Assembly: GCA_032164245.1 (NCBI GenBank)
Contig: JAVMKO010000003.1
Span: 28,953,390-29,017,389 of the forward strand
Direction: 5' to 3'
From: Sternotherus odoratus
Taxonomy: Eukaryota > Chordata > Testudines > Kinosternidae
Length of the DNA: 64,000 nucleotides
The position numbers and the translations under genes are program-made. Each line of letters begins with the position of its first letter. Position 1 is the stretch's first letter. Of this stretch, positions 22,603-33,344 are shown piece by piece. The notes beneath the pieces were generated by a model, which saw only the letters and a list, made by a program, of their open reading frames with translations, had not been told where the DNA came from and searched no databases.

Positions 22603-23205
22603 CCCCCCCCCCCCGCCTCTTCTCTGTCGGAGCTCCCAGCAAGAAGGAACTGAGGTGGGCGCCGGGTCGACTCCTATGTATATACTGCACCATGAGGGTG
22701 CCACTTCAGGGAGCTCCACAGCTGACCCGGCGGGGGTTGCTAGGGTAAAAATCTTCCCGACAACCGTGCACGCTGTGCTTGCACACCTAATTGGAATGGA
22801 TATGAGCAACCACTCAAAGAACAACAGTTACTGGGTAATGTGACAAGGTGGCTCCTCGGACTCCCCAGACTCAGGTCCTTTAGCAATTCTCTCTGGCTGG
22901 GTTTGGCTTCTCGCTGGCTAGGAAGGGCTAACTCCCTCCTGGGAAGGGACTCCTTCCTGCTTCCCTGCCTGCTGGCAGTCTCTCTGTCTCTGTCTCTCGC
23001 TCTCCCTCACTCCTCTCTCCTCAGCTGGGGATGAGTGTTTTTAAAGGGCTCTGACAGCCTTCTCAATTGGGTTCAGCTGATCCTGTTTTGGCCAGTGGTA
23101 GCCTTGCTCAGCTGGACCCAATTAACCTGCAGTTACCCCTCTCACCACAACCTTCTTTGGCAGTCGCCTGCCCTGGGTTTACCACAGTAAGTAACCTTGT
23201 TTTCT
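22603..23205. repeat. DIRS right inverted terminal repeat, split by an insert
   Basis: On the minus strand, about 22824 down to 22632 repeats the left leader: GTGCACGGTTGT, GAAGATTTTTACCCTAGCAA, GGGTCAGCTGTGG, TATACATAGGAG, CAGTTCCTTCTT. The terminal part (from about 22790) pairs with the ICR. It is cut at 22838 and resumes at 23187 as GTAAGTAACCTTGTTTTC. Clear divergence from the left copy contrasts with the perfect 41-bp outer match. Confidence 0.8.
22839..23186 (+). mobile_element. Small LTR-like insertion in the DIRS right arm
   Basis: The insert begins TGTGACAAGG and ends TTTACCACA (TG...CA) and is flanked by GTAA on both sides (22835-22838 and 23187-23190). Removing it with one GTAA restores a right arm that aligns with the ICR. 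It carries a (TCTC)n-rich stretch at about 22979-23020 and a TTTTTAAAGGGC box near 23038. With no internal genes, a solo LTR is the simplest reading; the orientation is assumed. Confidence 0.7.
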
Positions 23206-23209
23206 TTCT

Positions 23210-23690
23210 AAGTTAGTAAAAGAGTAGACTGTGTTGTGACAGATGATTGCAATATTTAAGGTACTTTTTGTTATTAAAAAAATTTAATATTAGCTAAACA
23301 CAATACTATATAAGAAAATGTGTGCACTGTAGTAGACAACATCTCTCACAAATAGTCTCACATCTACCTACATAAGATATTGCTTCTCTGTGAGATGTAC
23401 TGCCACGGTTGCAGGCAGCAGAGGCACGCAAGTTGAAATGGTGCCAGGCATGTAGCCTTTATTTTGATTTGACTGGCTAGTCCTGTGTTAAAAGTACATT
23501 GTCCCTATGGGGTGAGCTTGGTTTCTATGGTACTACAGTTTTCAGATCAATAGGGTGAAAGTTACCTTTTATGATTTCTTAGAGTGGGAGACTTTTCGGA
23601 CCACACAAAGAATGAATATAGTGACCGGAAACACAGTCACAAGTTTAAAAAAAAAACACAACACCACACACAACTTGTTTGTATTAGTAT
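23210..23690. other. AT-rich spacer, nothing recognised
   Basis: No open frame with a motif and no repeat family recognised. An A-run lies at about 23648-23656. Confidence 0.4.
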
Positions 23691-23692
23691 CA

Positions 23693-23792
23693 AGGGGTAG
23701 CTGTGTTAGTCTGTATCCACAAAAACAATGAGGAGTCTGGTTAGTCTTTAAGGTGCCACCAGACTCCTTGTTATTTTTGTTTGTATATGTTA
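23693..23792. mobile_element. MITE-like dispersed repeat, short copy
   Basis: GGGTAGCTGTGTTAGTCTGT starts a block with a near hairpin: ATGAGGAGTCTGG is echoed inverted in CCAGACTCCTTGTT, around TTAGTCTTTAAGGTGCCA. The words TTAGTCT, AAGGTGCCAC and ACTCCTTGTT mark a family also present at 49350-49430 and flanking the hAT at 57530-61445. Confidence 0.55.
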
Positions 23793-24399
23793 CACTCACA
23801 TACACAACCTGAGAGAGCCCAAGCCATAGTCTGCCATAGTCATACTCACCTATTCAAAGATATTATAGAGTCTGGTGGTTCTCTAAACAGGCGGTCGTTG
23901 ATAGATGGGTGGTTCCTGGTGTGGGTCTCCCCAGTGAGGTCTTCCATCTGAGTCTTTCCACTTATCCGAGTCAGGGAACCTCTTTTATCTTGGTGTTCTG
24001 ACAAAGTCTATCATTTTATGCATGAAGGTTCCAAACCTCCTTTTTCTTATCTGAACTTCCACATCCCATAAACTTTAGGATTCCCCACTTTACAGAGGTT
24101 AAGAACATAAGAACAGACATTCTTAGACTGAAAAGCTCATCGAGGCAATCATACTGCACAAGGCATCTAAACTCTTTGGGAGTCCAAAATGAATATATAT
24201 GTACTACGCTCAAGTTTCATATGCATCAAACCATCCACTTAATGGTATTGTTTCCTAAACCATATGCCTTTTTATCTATAAAAGTCACCTAAACTATTTG
24301 TTTCTATAACACAAAAGATCAAGGAGTCAAGCTATACTGCACAGAGACTTACAAAATGAATTTCTGGTTGTATTTATCCTTTGCTACCAATTAGCCCTG

Positions 24400-24965
24400 G
24401 GTGGGGGTGAGTGCTCATTCCACAAGAGTGCAAGTAACCTCTATGCATCTCTGAGAGATGTACCTCTACTGGAGATATATAGGGCAGATACTTGAAGCTG
24501 CTTTTACACCTTCACAAAACATTATGCTTTGGTTCAATCAGACACAGCTATAGGGATAGCAGTATTACAGTCAGCCATCACTTCTGTATAGTTTGACTGC
24601 TGCTTGTTAATCTCCAATGTATTGAATACACACAGGGACCATCAGTTGAGGAAGAAATTAAGGTTACTTTCTTGTAACTGGAGGTTCCTCAAAACGTGTG
24701 GCCCTTATCTGTATTCCACTATCCCCTCTGCTGTAGATTATCTGGATTTGTGGTAAGAGTAGGAACTGGAGAGGTGCTAGTCTGCACTGCTCTTTATGCC
24801 CTAGGTTCGGAGCATGAGGAGAGCTATGGCACACGTTCAGACCAACAGCCATTGCTTGTAAGAAAACTCCAGACTGAGGTGTATGGTGCACTTGTGCATC
24901 CACCTGTGTGATACAGATAGAAACCATGCATCTCAAAGACCCTCCAGTTACAGGTGAGTAGCTTC
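24400..24965 (+). mobile_element. DIRS 3' end remnant (recombinase tail plus termini)
   Basis: About 24413-24600 translates to an aged copy of the recombinase C-terminus: VPLLEIYRADT and FYTFTKHYALVQS align with VPLQEICRAAT and VHTFATHYALVQE of the better copy. It is followed by an inverted-repeat structure (24640-24965) like those at 4434-4775 and 22502-23205. No upstream gag or RT is seen, so it is a 5'-truncated or decayed copy. Confidence 0.75.
24640..24965. repeat. Inverted terminal structure of the third DIRS remnant
   Basis: The left arm (about 24645-24715: GAGGAAGAAATTAAGGTTAC ... TGTAACTGGAGG) and the right arm (about 24905-24965: CCCTCCAGTTACAGGTGAGT) are reverse complements with mismatches. 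The interior, read on the minus strand, has the leader-like CTCTCCAGTTCCTACTCTTA at the position of CAGTTCCTTCTT in the younger copy. Confidence 0.7.
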
Positions 24966-25077
24966 CATTTCATTACCTGGTCTGGTTTCAGTGCAGTGTC
25001 AAAAGATCCTCAGGCAAGAATACAATGGTTCCATGAGGAAGTAGTCAGTGAGACAAGGTATATTTGCTAGGGTTCAC

Positions 25078-25539
25078 TGTTAAGGCACGGCACCCATTTC
25101 CACTATCACCAGGGGCTAGGTTCACAAAGGCCAGGCACTGAAGAGTTGGCTGACACGTTGTGCTGCTTCCAGGTCCTTTTCTTTACAGAGACTCCACACA
25201 CTTGCTTGGCCAATTGCCTCCTTTAGAGGGGTCTGTGTTTATTCAAACAGTTCAAAACAACACTCAGAATTCCAAAAAAATCTGTTCCAAAGCATGGCTG
25301 TTACCTCAGAGCCTGGGCTTAGCCTCCATCTGGCCTGCTCAGAGGTCACTTCCCCCAAACAACTGCTCCAGCTCTTTTATAAGGAACCAGCTGCTAGTGG
25401 GTCACTCCCTGTACCAGTTGTGTCTGGTTAGCTCATTTAGCAGGACTGTTTCAGGCCTCAGGTCTCCTGCAGGCAGCTGCCTCATTCCGTTACTCCTTTT
25501 GCTCTCTCACAGCCACCTAGACAATAACTAGTATTCACA
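25078..25539 (-). mobile_element. Probable solo LTR
   Basis: Read on the minus strand, it starts TGTGAATACTAGTT and ends GTGCCTTAACA. It has a TATA-like CCTTATAAAAGAGC box (about 25371-25384) and, about 130 bases downstream, a GAATAAACACAG polyadenylation signal. This spacing fits an LTR promoter and poly-A site. No target duplication is apparent, so the borders are uncertain. Solo LTR is favoured over a host promoter because no ORF adjoins. Confidence 0.5.
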
Positions 25540-25784
25540 GAGTCTGAATTTGGTGCCTCAGCTCCCTACAAAATGAATGGGGAGAAATATGTGCCTAAGA
25601 ATGGGAATGTCAAAAGTCAGCACACCAGGCAGCTCCTCACCTAACCTTTCCAAGGGGAGATAAGCCCTACCCTTCCTTCCAAGACAGGTGCCTAAGATCA
25701 GGCTGCAGGGAGGTGCTTCCCTCTGGCTGGGATTCTCAGTTACAAAGCCTTTCTAAAACATAGCCCCAGGAGAAGGCTGTTGCT

Positions 25785-26082
25785 TGTAAATTTTAGCGCA
25801 GTGCTAAGGGCACTCCCCTGGGATATGTGAGGCTCCAGGTTCAACTCCCCCCTCCACCTGAGGAGAAGAAGGGATTTGAAATGGGATCTGCCACCTCTCA
25901 CAAGACTGCACTAGGCTCCGGGTTATCGTGATTAGGGACTACCTTAGTCTCTCCTTTTGAAGCTGTTACACAATGGAAAAATAATTTTAAAAGTCACTGA
26001 AGTAGCGAGACGGGATCCTTGGTCTCCCACCTTTCAGGTGCGTGCTTTAGTCACTAGGCTACAGCATTATTCTCATGCTTGC
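25785..26082. mobile_element. Palindromic tRNA-like SINE / repeat
   Basis: The left end reads AGTGCTAAGGGCACTCCCCT with a B-box-like GGTTCAACTCC. The right end, on the opposite strand, reads AGTGACTAAAGCACGCACCT with GGTGGGAGACC. The two tRNA-like heads point inward from both ends of a roughly 300-bp unit. I recall such inverted tRNA-like repeats in reptile genomes; I cannot name the family. Confidence 0.55.
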
Positions 26083-26087
26083 TATCT

Positions 26088-26235
26088 CTCTGGCTCATTT
26101 ACTTTCTTGGTTAAATACTCATCTCACAGGGGTGTTGTGCCAATATATCAAATTTATTGATGTTCGTGAAGCACTCAGATACCATAATGATGAGCACGAT
26201 AGCAAAGTAATTGAAGAAATTAATAATTCTGTTTT
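26088..26235 (+). mobile_element. SINE 3'-tail-like fragment
   Basis: CTCACAGGGGTGTTGTGCCA, GTGAAGCACTCAGATACCAT and ATGATGAGCACGATAG are aged versions of the 3' portion of MIR-group SINEs in reptiles. No tRNA head is attached. Confidence 0.5.
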
Positions 26236-26883
26236 AAGAGCAAGGATTGAATCCTGCAATAAATGAGGTCTGGGGGGTCACACGTAGAACAATGAGGAGA
26301 AAACAACTTATTCACTGACTGCCGTCTATCCTGCGCTCTGAATGAGGCATAGGGTCCTACATAAAATTAATGTGATCATGAAATTAATGACAGTATTATA
26401 ATGCATATACAAAAAGGAGCCAAAGTAAATTTGCACAGGGAGTCTCAATTCTGACATTTTCTGACTTCTGAGTGCTTGACATTGAAACTGTAAGCATTCT
26501 TTTAATGTGGATTTTTTTTAATACAAAATTTTAAAGAAACCTTGTTTCAAGCAAGGTGTAGAGTGACAGTTAAGGCGTAGTGAAAGTAATAATGGTAGTC
26601 AGCTCTGACCATAATCATTGTACACACCCCGGGAATGTACTGACTTGGTATTCGATGGAAATGATATGGTAGTGACAAAATTCAATCTTTGCTTTCGTTT
26701 CACATTTCAGATAACTCTTTTTCTAGTATATATGGTTCAAGGCAACATAAAGAACCTAGAAAATGCAGTGTAATCTTTGTAATGCCATATAATTTACTAT
26801 CAGATGGAAGTACACTGTCACTAAAAATGTTGTGCCTTCTAAAGATTATGGTTGACAGGATGTGACATACATTTGGCTTCATA
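26236..26883. other. No recognised genes or repeats
   Basis: AT-rich, with short open frames only and no family recognised. Confidence 0.4.
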
Positions 26884-27531
26884 TGATGGGGTGGACTAAG
26901 CTCTGAGGCCCCCTGCTGGAGGCCTTGTGGTCCTGCCACACCCAGCCCCAGAAAGGGCAGTAGAGAGGTCATCCAAGCTGCCTACAGCAATTGTGTGGGA
27001 AGCAGCCAACCAGGGCCCAGCAGGTCAGTATAAGAAGAGTCTTGCTAGACTTGGGGGAGAGTGGATGGTGCTCCAGGCTGCTGGGACTCCATGAGGATAG
27101 CACCCTGAGGTAAGGGTGAAGAATGTGTGGGAAGTGGCCCAGGAAAGTATAGCAGCAGCAGCTTATTTAAAGAGACATTGTGAATGGCTGGGAAAGTGGC
27201 CTGGACTTTGAGGCACCCCAGAAGGGGAACTGAACTGCAGTGGTCCAGCTGAAGAGCTGGGGGCTGGAAAGACCCTGAGAGGGTGAAAACACTCTCCTTG
27301 GGGCACTGCTCTATTCTAGAGTAGGGACAAACTGAGAGACATCAGAGAGGGCACTGAGAGAGGCCCCCGTTGGACTTGGTATGAAAGGAGTTTGCATTGT
27401 TTGTATCTCACAGACAGACTGTGTATGGCTTGGCTAGAGGGCTGAGTCACTGAAGACCCATCACAAACAGAGCGTATGCGCTTGGCCAAGATGTGCTTGC
27501 AAGAGGTGAGTGTGACCCCCCCCCCATTACA
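26884..27531 (+). mobile_element. Probable solo LTR
   Basis: The block begins TGATGGGGTGGACTAAGCTC and ends with a C run and CATTACA. It contains CAGTATAAGAAGAGTCTTGC (a TATA-like position, about 27027-27046) and purine-rich U5-like sequence. The start and end words match LTRs I associate with turtle endogenous retroelements. No target duplication is evident (TCATA before, GTCTC after), so this rests on family recognition. Confidence 0.5.
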
Positions 27532-27795
27532 GTCTCTTTTTATGCTGTTATCTTAAATAAGAAGTCTGCCTATTGATCTATGTGGATTTCTAGATGTCAC
27601 ATACAGTCTAGACAACTTTTTTTATTACTGGGGAAGAAAGGGGGGCTAGAGTTTAAAAATAATAACTCAAGTTGAGTATTGTTTCAATGAGCAATTTCAC
27701 ACTATGGCTGTATATGTCCAATTTTAATAAAGTGAGACAATGAGCTTCTATTCCAAATACAGTGTTCCTTTATGAATGCAATCCCTCAATTTTAG

Positions 27796-27882
27796 GGAGA
27801 TCCTGACCCCTCCAAGGCCCCAGTTGTCAATGCCCATGATATAATAGGCACTCTGGCTTTCGGATTTTTCATTTGGTCAGAG
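27796..27882 (+). other. Exon-like interval, weak host-gene candidate
   Basis: An 87-base stretch is preceded by CCCTCAATTTTAG (acceptor AG at 27794-27795) and followed by GTAAGT (27883-27888), a consensus donor. Only the frame from 27796 is open. It gives 29 codons starting GDPDPSKAPVVN and ending in a hydrophobic run, GTLAFGFFIW. I do not recognise the protein. Such borders arise by chance in 64 kb, so this is suggestive only. Confidence 0.25.
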
Positions 27883-28189
27883 GTAAGTAGTTATTTTCAT
27901 TGCTACCATAGTGCAAAATACCAGACAAAACAACAATATTCTGATCTAAACAGAATATTTTTAGCCTTTTGTTTTCTCTGGCACAAGGCCACAGGCAGGG
28001 TCAACCCAAGTGTAAGATTTTACCAGGTGTAAAGCCACAGGCTAATCACTGTTTTTTGTCAGATTTGGTCTAGTCAGTGGACAATGAAGTAAATGTCATT
28101 CTTCTTCTAAGACAGTAGGGCTGTGGGGATATTGTCATAATGGTATTATCTACAGCAGCTAAAGAGCCACATCATGATCAACTGTAGTT

Positions 28190-28350
28190 AGAGAATGACC
28201 CAAAATAATTAAACACATTTATTATCCCCTGTTTACAGGGGAATTGAGGCATAAATAGGTTAAGATCAAAAGTGTCCATTAATTTTAGGTGCCCAGTTTG
28301 AGATGCCTGATTTTTTCAGAGTACTTAAAATTTTATAGCACTTACCGTAA
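28190..28350 (-). mobile_element. MIR-like SINE fragment and adjoining ancient repeat
   Basis: The plus strand shows TTATTATCCCCTGTTTACAG and GGGGAATTGAGGCATAAATA, the reverse of the MIR core. A diverged segment follows (AATTTTAGGTGCCCAGTTTG and AGATGCCTGATTTTTTCAGA) that is common beside such SINEs in reptiles. Confidence 0.5.
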
Positions 28351-28360
28351 TTGTTCAAAG

Positions 28361-28643
28361 CAAGGGTTGGCCACCTTTCAGAAGTGGGGTGCTGAGTCTT
28401 CATTTAATACTCTAATTTAAGGTTTCACATGCCAGTAGTACATTTTAATCTTTGTAGAAGCTCCATTTCTATAAGTCTATAATATATAACTAAACTAAAG
28501 TAAATATGGTTTTTAAAATGTTTAAGAAGCTTTATTTAAAATTAAAATGCAGACAGGTGGCCAGGACTCGGGCAGTGTGAGTGCCAATGAAAATCCGCTT
28601 GCCTGCCGCCTTTGGCACTCATGCCATAGGTTGCCTACCCCTG
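28361..28643. mobile_element. hAT MITE with perfect 8-bp duplication (copy 1)
   Basis: The termini CAAGGGTTGGCCACC and GGTTGCCTACCCCTG are imperfect inverted repeats. GTTCAAAG occurs on both sides (28353-28360 and 28644-28651). The 283-bp interior (ATTTAATACTCTAATTTAAG, then TTTTTAAAATGTTTAAGAAG) is shared with 53051-53362. Too short to encode a transposase, it would depend on one supplied in trans. Confidence 0.92.
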
Positions 28644-29035
28644 GTTCAAAGCATGGCTCTTACTGATGTCACTTGCAGTGGTGATTGCTCAGCATTTCTA
28701 TAAATGAGGCCCGAGGGTCTCAAGTTGAGCATCCAGAAATAGTGACCCTCTATGAAATGTTTGGATTAAGTGATCGTTGTCCAGCATCGCTCAGGACCTT
28801 TGTGGCAGTGGCAAGGTGAGAACCCCGTTCTCTAATACAGCAGTCAACTGTCTAAACCACAAGACAATCCTTTCTCATTCTGCAAATATTCATGACACAC
28901 CTTTCAACTTAACTAATATATGAGACATGAGTCCTACATTCTCCTTCACTGCACAACTCTCATTCATCCCTAGAGCATATCCATCCTGTGTACCAAATGA
29001 GGTATGGTCTGGTGGGAAAATAGCAGATGATCATT

Positions 29036-29890
29036 GTCACAGTTCAGGGCAAATGCACCTATATTCCCTTTCCATGGTCCAGCAAGAGCACCCACTTTTA
29101 GGCTTCTGACATACTAACTATCACCTTGGGCAGAGATCCCTGTCTGTCTCTCTCCTGCCTGGGGTTTTTCCAGGCTGTACAGTCCCTTCCGTAACTGCAT
29201 TATTCCCACCAAGCCAAATGACTTGAACAGTCAGCATCTGCATTTTGCTCTTTCTCCAGAGGCTATGAACAGTGTACATGCCCCTAGTTATAGATTACCA
29301 TACAGCTTTTTCTAAGCAAGCACATTTATTGTTACGGTGAAAACATATCTAAACAAGAAAAGAACCTACACACATGCTAATAACTTACTGGAGACCATTG
29401 AAACTCTAACAGTTCTGGTAAGTGATCAGTCCTGCAGACCCCATGTTGGTTTTTCTATGGTTACAAGTTCATAATTGCTTTATCTCAAAAGACCACCCCT
29501 AGGAACATTTAATTATTTTATTTTTACAGCTTGCATCTTTCATCTTCTCCTTATGGAACGGCGATCTGCATAAAAAAGGACCCTCCTCAGGGAATTGCTT
29601 CAAAAGTCTGAGGTTTTTTTTGCATAAGCAGAGGTGGTAAATTTGTATTCACTTCCCCATAGAGATTTCCTGGTAATTTTGTTTGTCCCAGCAATTCATT
29701 CTTGTCTGGCACATTGTTTCAAATAGTGCTTTGAAGTTCATAACACTGGCCATGTCTCCCCTGCTGTAGAAGGGGAGACATGCAATTCCACAATACTACA
29801 GAAACTTTGCATTTTTAATACATTGGACTCCAAAGTATGTAATTCAGTAAGGTTTCTCAGGGACATTACAGGAAATTGCGATATCTGTCA
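29036..29890 (+). mobile_element. Probable solo LTR, family shared with 32442-33018
   Basis: The copy starts TGTCACAGTTCAGGGCAA and shares with 32442-33018 an ordered set of blocks: CTATATTCC, GGTCCA, CTTGGGCAGAGA, TTTTTCCAGGCTGTACAGTC near the start, and AATTCAGTAAGG and AGGAAATTGC near the end. Two interspersed copies with the same TG start argue for an LTR. The 3' border (about 29890) is approximate; no internal genes are seen. Confidence 0.55.
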
Positions 29891-32441
29891 AAATTAAGTA
29901 ATTAAAGACTGTATCATAACAGTTTTGGAAGGTTCAGTAAATGTTGGTAAACATCAATTTCACCATACACACACACACAAGTACTTCCATCAATAGTAAT
30001 GAAAATTTAGAGATGGACAAAGCAAGGAAAATGCTGTCTGAGAGCATATTAGCATTGAATGTATAGATATTTTGTTTTTATATTTTGACATGATGTTGAC
30101 AAATTTGTCTTCTAATGGTTTTTAACCATTGGGATTCAAAATGTTAAACTTTCTGTCATTAAATAATCTTGGGTTGTCAACCCTGCAGGCAGGGAATATG
30201 TCTCTCGTCTCTCTCTATGTAAAGCACATTGTTGAGGCTCGGAATAAATGACAGTAATACTTAAGTCTGAAAAAAACTGGTGTAGCTTTTGCTTGTACTG
30301 AAGTCCAGCACCCCACACTGAACTGTGAAAATCCAAACAAATAAAAAAATATTTAAATAAACATTGATCAAATTCTATCAAGCCTAAGCATAATGCATAT
30401 ACGCAAAAGGTATATGCACAGATACTTTTTAATTCTGGCATTTCCTAGCTTTTAAGTGCTTTGCAATCTTAACATTCCTTTAATGTAATGTTTGGGCTGT
30501 AAAAACATAGAATTCTATCATGTGAACCCATATTGACTCCTACACTGTTCATCAGTGGGATTCAGACCTTTGTGTCCACTGCATAAAGCTCTCCCGCTTG
30601 AGCTAATAGAGTAACTTGTAGTAGTAGTGTGTTGTCATCCTCTGTGTGAATCAGCTAGTTGGTTTCACAGCTATTTGCCAGCAGCAGTGAATGTTAAACC
30701 TGGGTTCTGTTCCAGGTTCTGAGGGGAATGTTCACTGAAGGTTACAGTCCTGTTTTTCATTCTCTGTACTCTCTGGTTTCCTTATCTCAGTCTCACTCTA
30801 ATCCCCCTCACCCACATCCATACACATATCCTGGGCTCCAGTCCCTTCTCATTGCCCCTTCCCCTTCACTGCAACTCCCATTCATTTCCCTTCTTCCCAT
30901 CTCCTCCTCTTAGTCCACTCACCCCCTTCAGCTCTTCATCCCATTCTCCCCTGCCCCATCTCCATTCCCCTGGGCTCCAAATTGAGTTTAACTGAAAGAA
31001 CCAAACATGTCAACAAGTTCCAATATATCATTCTTTGTATTCTAATTGAGGCAGACATTTCCTGTAAACTTGATGCCTGGATTATTTCCCTGTTAAAAAA
31101 ATGGCAAATGGCTCATGAAATGATAGACTTCAGAAATACAATATCATTTCAACTAAAGAATATTTCATGGGAAATTCCAAACAAGCAATTGAAAATGAAC
31201 TGTGGTCCAAGTCTCTGCTGACCATCACAGCAAAGTCAAGTCCCTAGGTTCATTTAAGTTGCTGCAAAACAAACTGTGGCATGATATCATCGACAGATGT
31301 TGGATATATCACTTGATGTATTTCTTGTGGTTAGTGGGTTGAAGAACTGACCAAACCATTATTCCTCTTTGTGTAAAAGCAGCAATACATCTGTTAGAAA
31401 TTTCACTGGAACCATTGGGATTTTCCAGTAGAGTTATATAGCTGTACAGATGTAACTAGTGTTACATTGTTAGATATGGAAGATTTAGACATTATTTTGC
31501 ATAGGAAAGTATTTAATATTTTATTTGATCACTATTAAAGGTGAACATCTTTTAACTTTTTATATTCTACATGTGTTTGAGGCAATAAATTAAACATTCA
31601 GTATTGGACAGCTTTAACATTTTGAACAAGTACCAACTATTTCTCAGTCATTGTTACCAACATACAGTACTTGCCATATATATGTCAGTATTTACCCACT
31701 AATATGCCTAGTGAGTATGGAGAAATGGTAACTATGGTAAAATATTGAATTTATAATCCTCACTGTATGAGGAAGACATAAGAGTTTTGCATATGGTGCA
31801 TATTGATTTGGTTACATAATTAAGGTCCAATCAATTGAACATTTTAATGAAGAGAGACCAAGAACAACAGTAAAATGTAGCTCACTCTTGTTTTCAGATG
31901 CTGATGGTTTACTCTGGAAGTTAAATAACTAATACCTCATGCTTTTCAATGAGGTGCAAGGGATTTTATTGTAATGGAAGATGCCTGGTAAAAACTCTCC
32001 CCTTCTTTGAAAACATCAACACATTTGCTTTAGATGTGAGATGTAGCATTAAAAGGGGGCACTGTCAATGTTGTTAAGACTTAAACTAATCTGCTTTCAG
32101 AGATGTCTTTTTAAAGTGTTTTAATCCATCCAAAAATATCTTCTTCTGTGGGCCAGCAGCTGAAGAAATTTGGTGAGCCATTTGCGTTCCACATTCTGTG
32201 AAGCTAGCTACACGTCTTCGAAGAAAATCTGTACTCGTCTTTGACCAATGAATAGTCATTAGTCTGTGCCATTCCACATTCTCAACAGTATCTTTGCCTT
32301 ACTGGGTGATGAAGTTTCAGGTGACTCTGCCAAATAAGTTCAGGAAATGCCTCAACTACCCTAATGTGGGTGAGTTCTAATTAGCCAAAGAAGACCTTAT
32401 AAAGGATCCTGAACCAAAATTATTGGCTTTTCCATGGCCAC
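29891..32441. other. No recognised genes; pyrimidine-rich stretch
   Basis: About 30770-30970 is C/T-rich (many CCCC, CTCC and CATCC words). A short CA repeat lies near 29963-29980. Otherwise AT-rich with no recognised family or gene. Confidence 0.45.
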
Positions 32442-33018
32442 TGTCACAGTTCAGGGCAACTGTATCTGTATTCTCCTTATAGGGTCCACCAGGGGCATCT
32501 ACTCTCAGCCTTCAGGTGCCACAGCCATCACCTATCTTGGGCAGAGACACACGTCTCCCTCCCTCCTGTCCTGGGTATTTCCAGGCTCCACAGTTTCCTG
32601 CTTACCTTGTGAATTCCTCAGCAAAGCCAAAGAGTGGCTTTGGTCTCTAGTGGGGCGACGTGACTAATGTAAATCCTGGGAAGTGTTATGAAATTCAAAG
32701 GACTATTTGAATCTATATGTCAGACAAGAATGAACGTTTAAAGTTTAGTGGAGTTCCCAGAAAATCTCTAGGGGGAGTTGTAAGCAAATGTACCCTCTCC
32801 AGGTATGTATGAACTCAGTCTTTTGAAACTCATTATACTTCCCACGGTTTATATTAGTCAGATCCCCTCCCTTGAGAGGTTACACATGCTCTCACAATAG
32901 TACATAAACATTTTCATTTTAAAACAATTTATAAAATACTTAAACTCAATTCAGTAAGGTGTAACCTAGTTGAATGACATTTGTCTAGTTTATTTGTAGG
33001 AAATTACCATACCTGTCA
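32442..33018 (+). mobile_element. Probable solo LTR, second copy of the 29036 family
   Basis: Starts TGTCACAGTTCAGGGCAACT and follows the 29036 copy through CTTGGGCAGAGACACACGTC, TTTCCAGGCTCCACAGTT and the AATTCAGTAAGG...AGGAAATTACC end. The middle differs by indels. The end is near CATACCTGTCA (33009-33019). A (TTAC)4 microsatellite follows at about 33028-33046. Confidence 0.55.
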
Positions 33019-33344
33019 TAGACAGTGTTACTTACTTACTTACTTATGCCCGTCAGTCTTTGTCAAATAGAGAGATTTCTGCCAGCCATTTCCTTTTAAC
33101 TTCTCATCAAGAGACCAGCAGCTAGCAAAAATGGCTGTCCCCCATCTGGTTTCTGACTTGTCATTCTGAGGACAGCAAAGCAGTAAAGTTTGATTGTGCA
33201 AATTCTGAAGATGGAAGGGGGAAAGGTCATATGATGTTAGCCATGGATGGATGCATCTCCCACAATCCAACTCCATAAGAGTTGGAAGGTTTGTTTGGAT
33301 TGTAAACAATAGTAACTCTGTGCAACACCAGTCCTCTGAAATGT

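Larger units (their letters stand above)
18059..23205 (+). mobile_element. Near-complete DIRS-type retrotransposon (with a 348-bp insert)
   Basis: The order is left inverted terminal repeat and leader (18059-18420), gag-like ORF (18423-19514), reverse transcriptase/RNase H (about 19600-21440), tyrosine recombinase (about 21430-22450), ICR (22502-22602), and right inverted repeat (to about 23205). A later LTR-like insert at 22839-23186 interrupts the last arm. The recombinase, absence of a target duplication and inverted termini define the DIRS class, which integrates a circular DNA copy without a DDE integrase. All three ORFs carry stops or frameshifts, so this copy is inactive. I see no methyltransferase domain. 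Confidence 0.9.

Noticed and set aside
22543..22838. Reading the palindromic segment as a second, tail-to-tail DIRS derivative
   Set aside because: The ICR relationship to both ends of the same element, and the same layout at two other DIRS 3' ends, make one element the simpler reading. An internally deleted derivative is not formally excluded.
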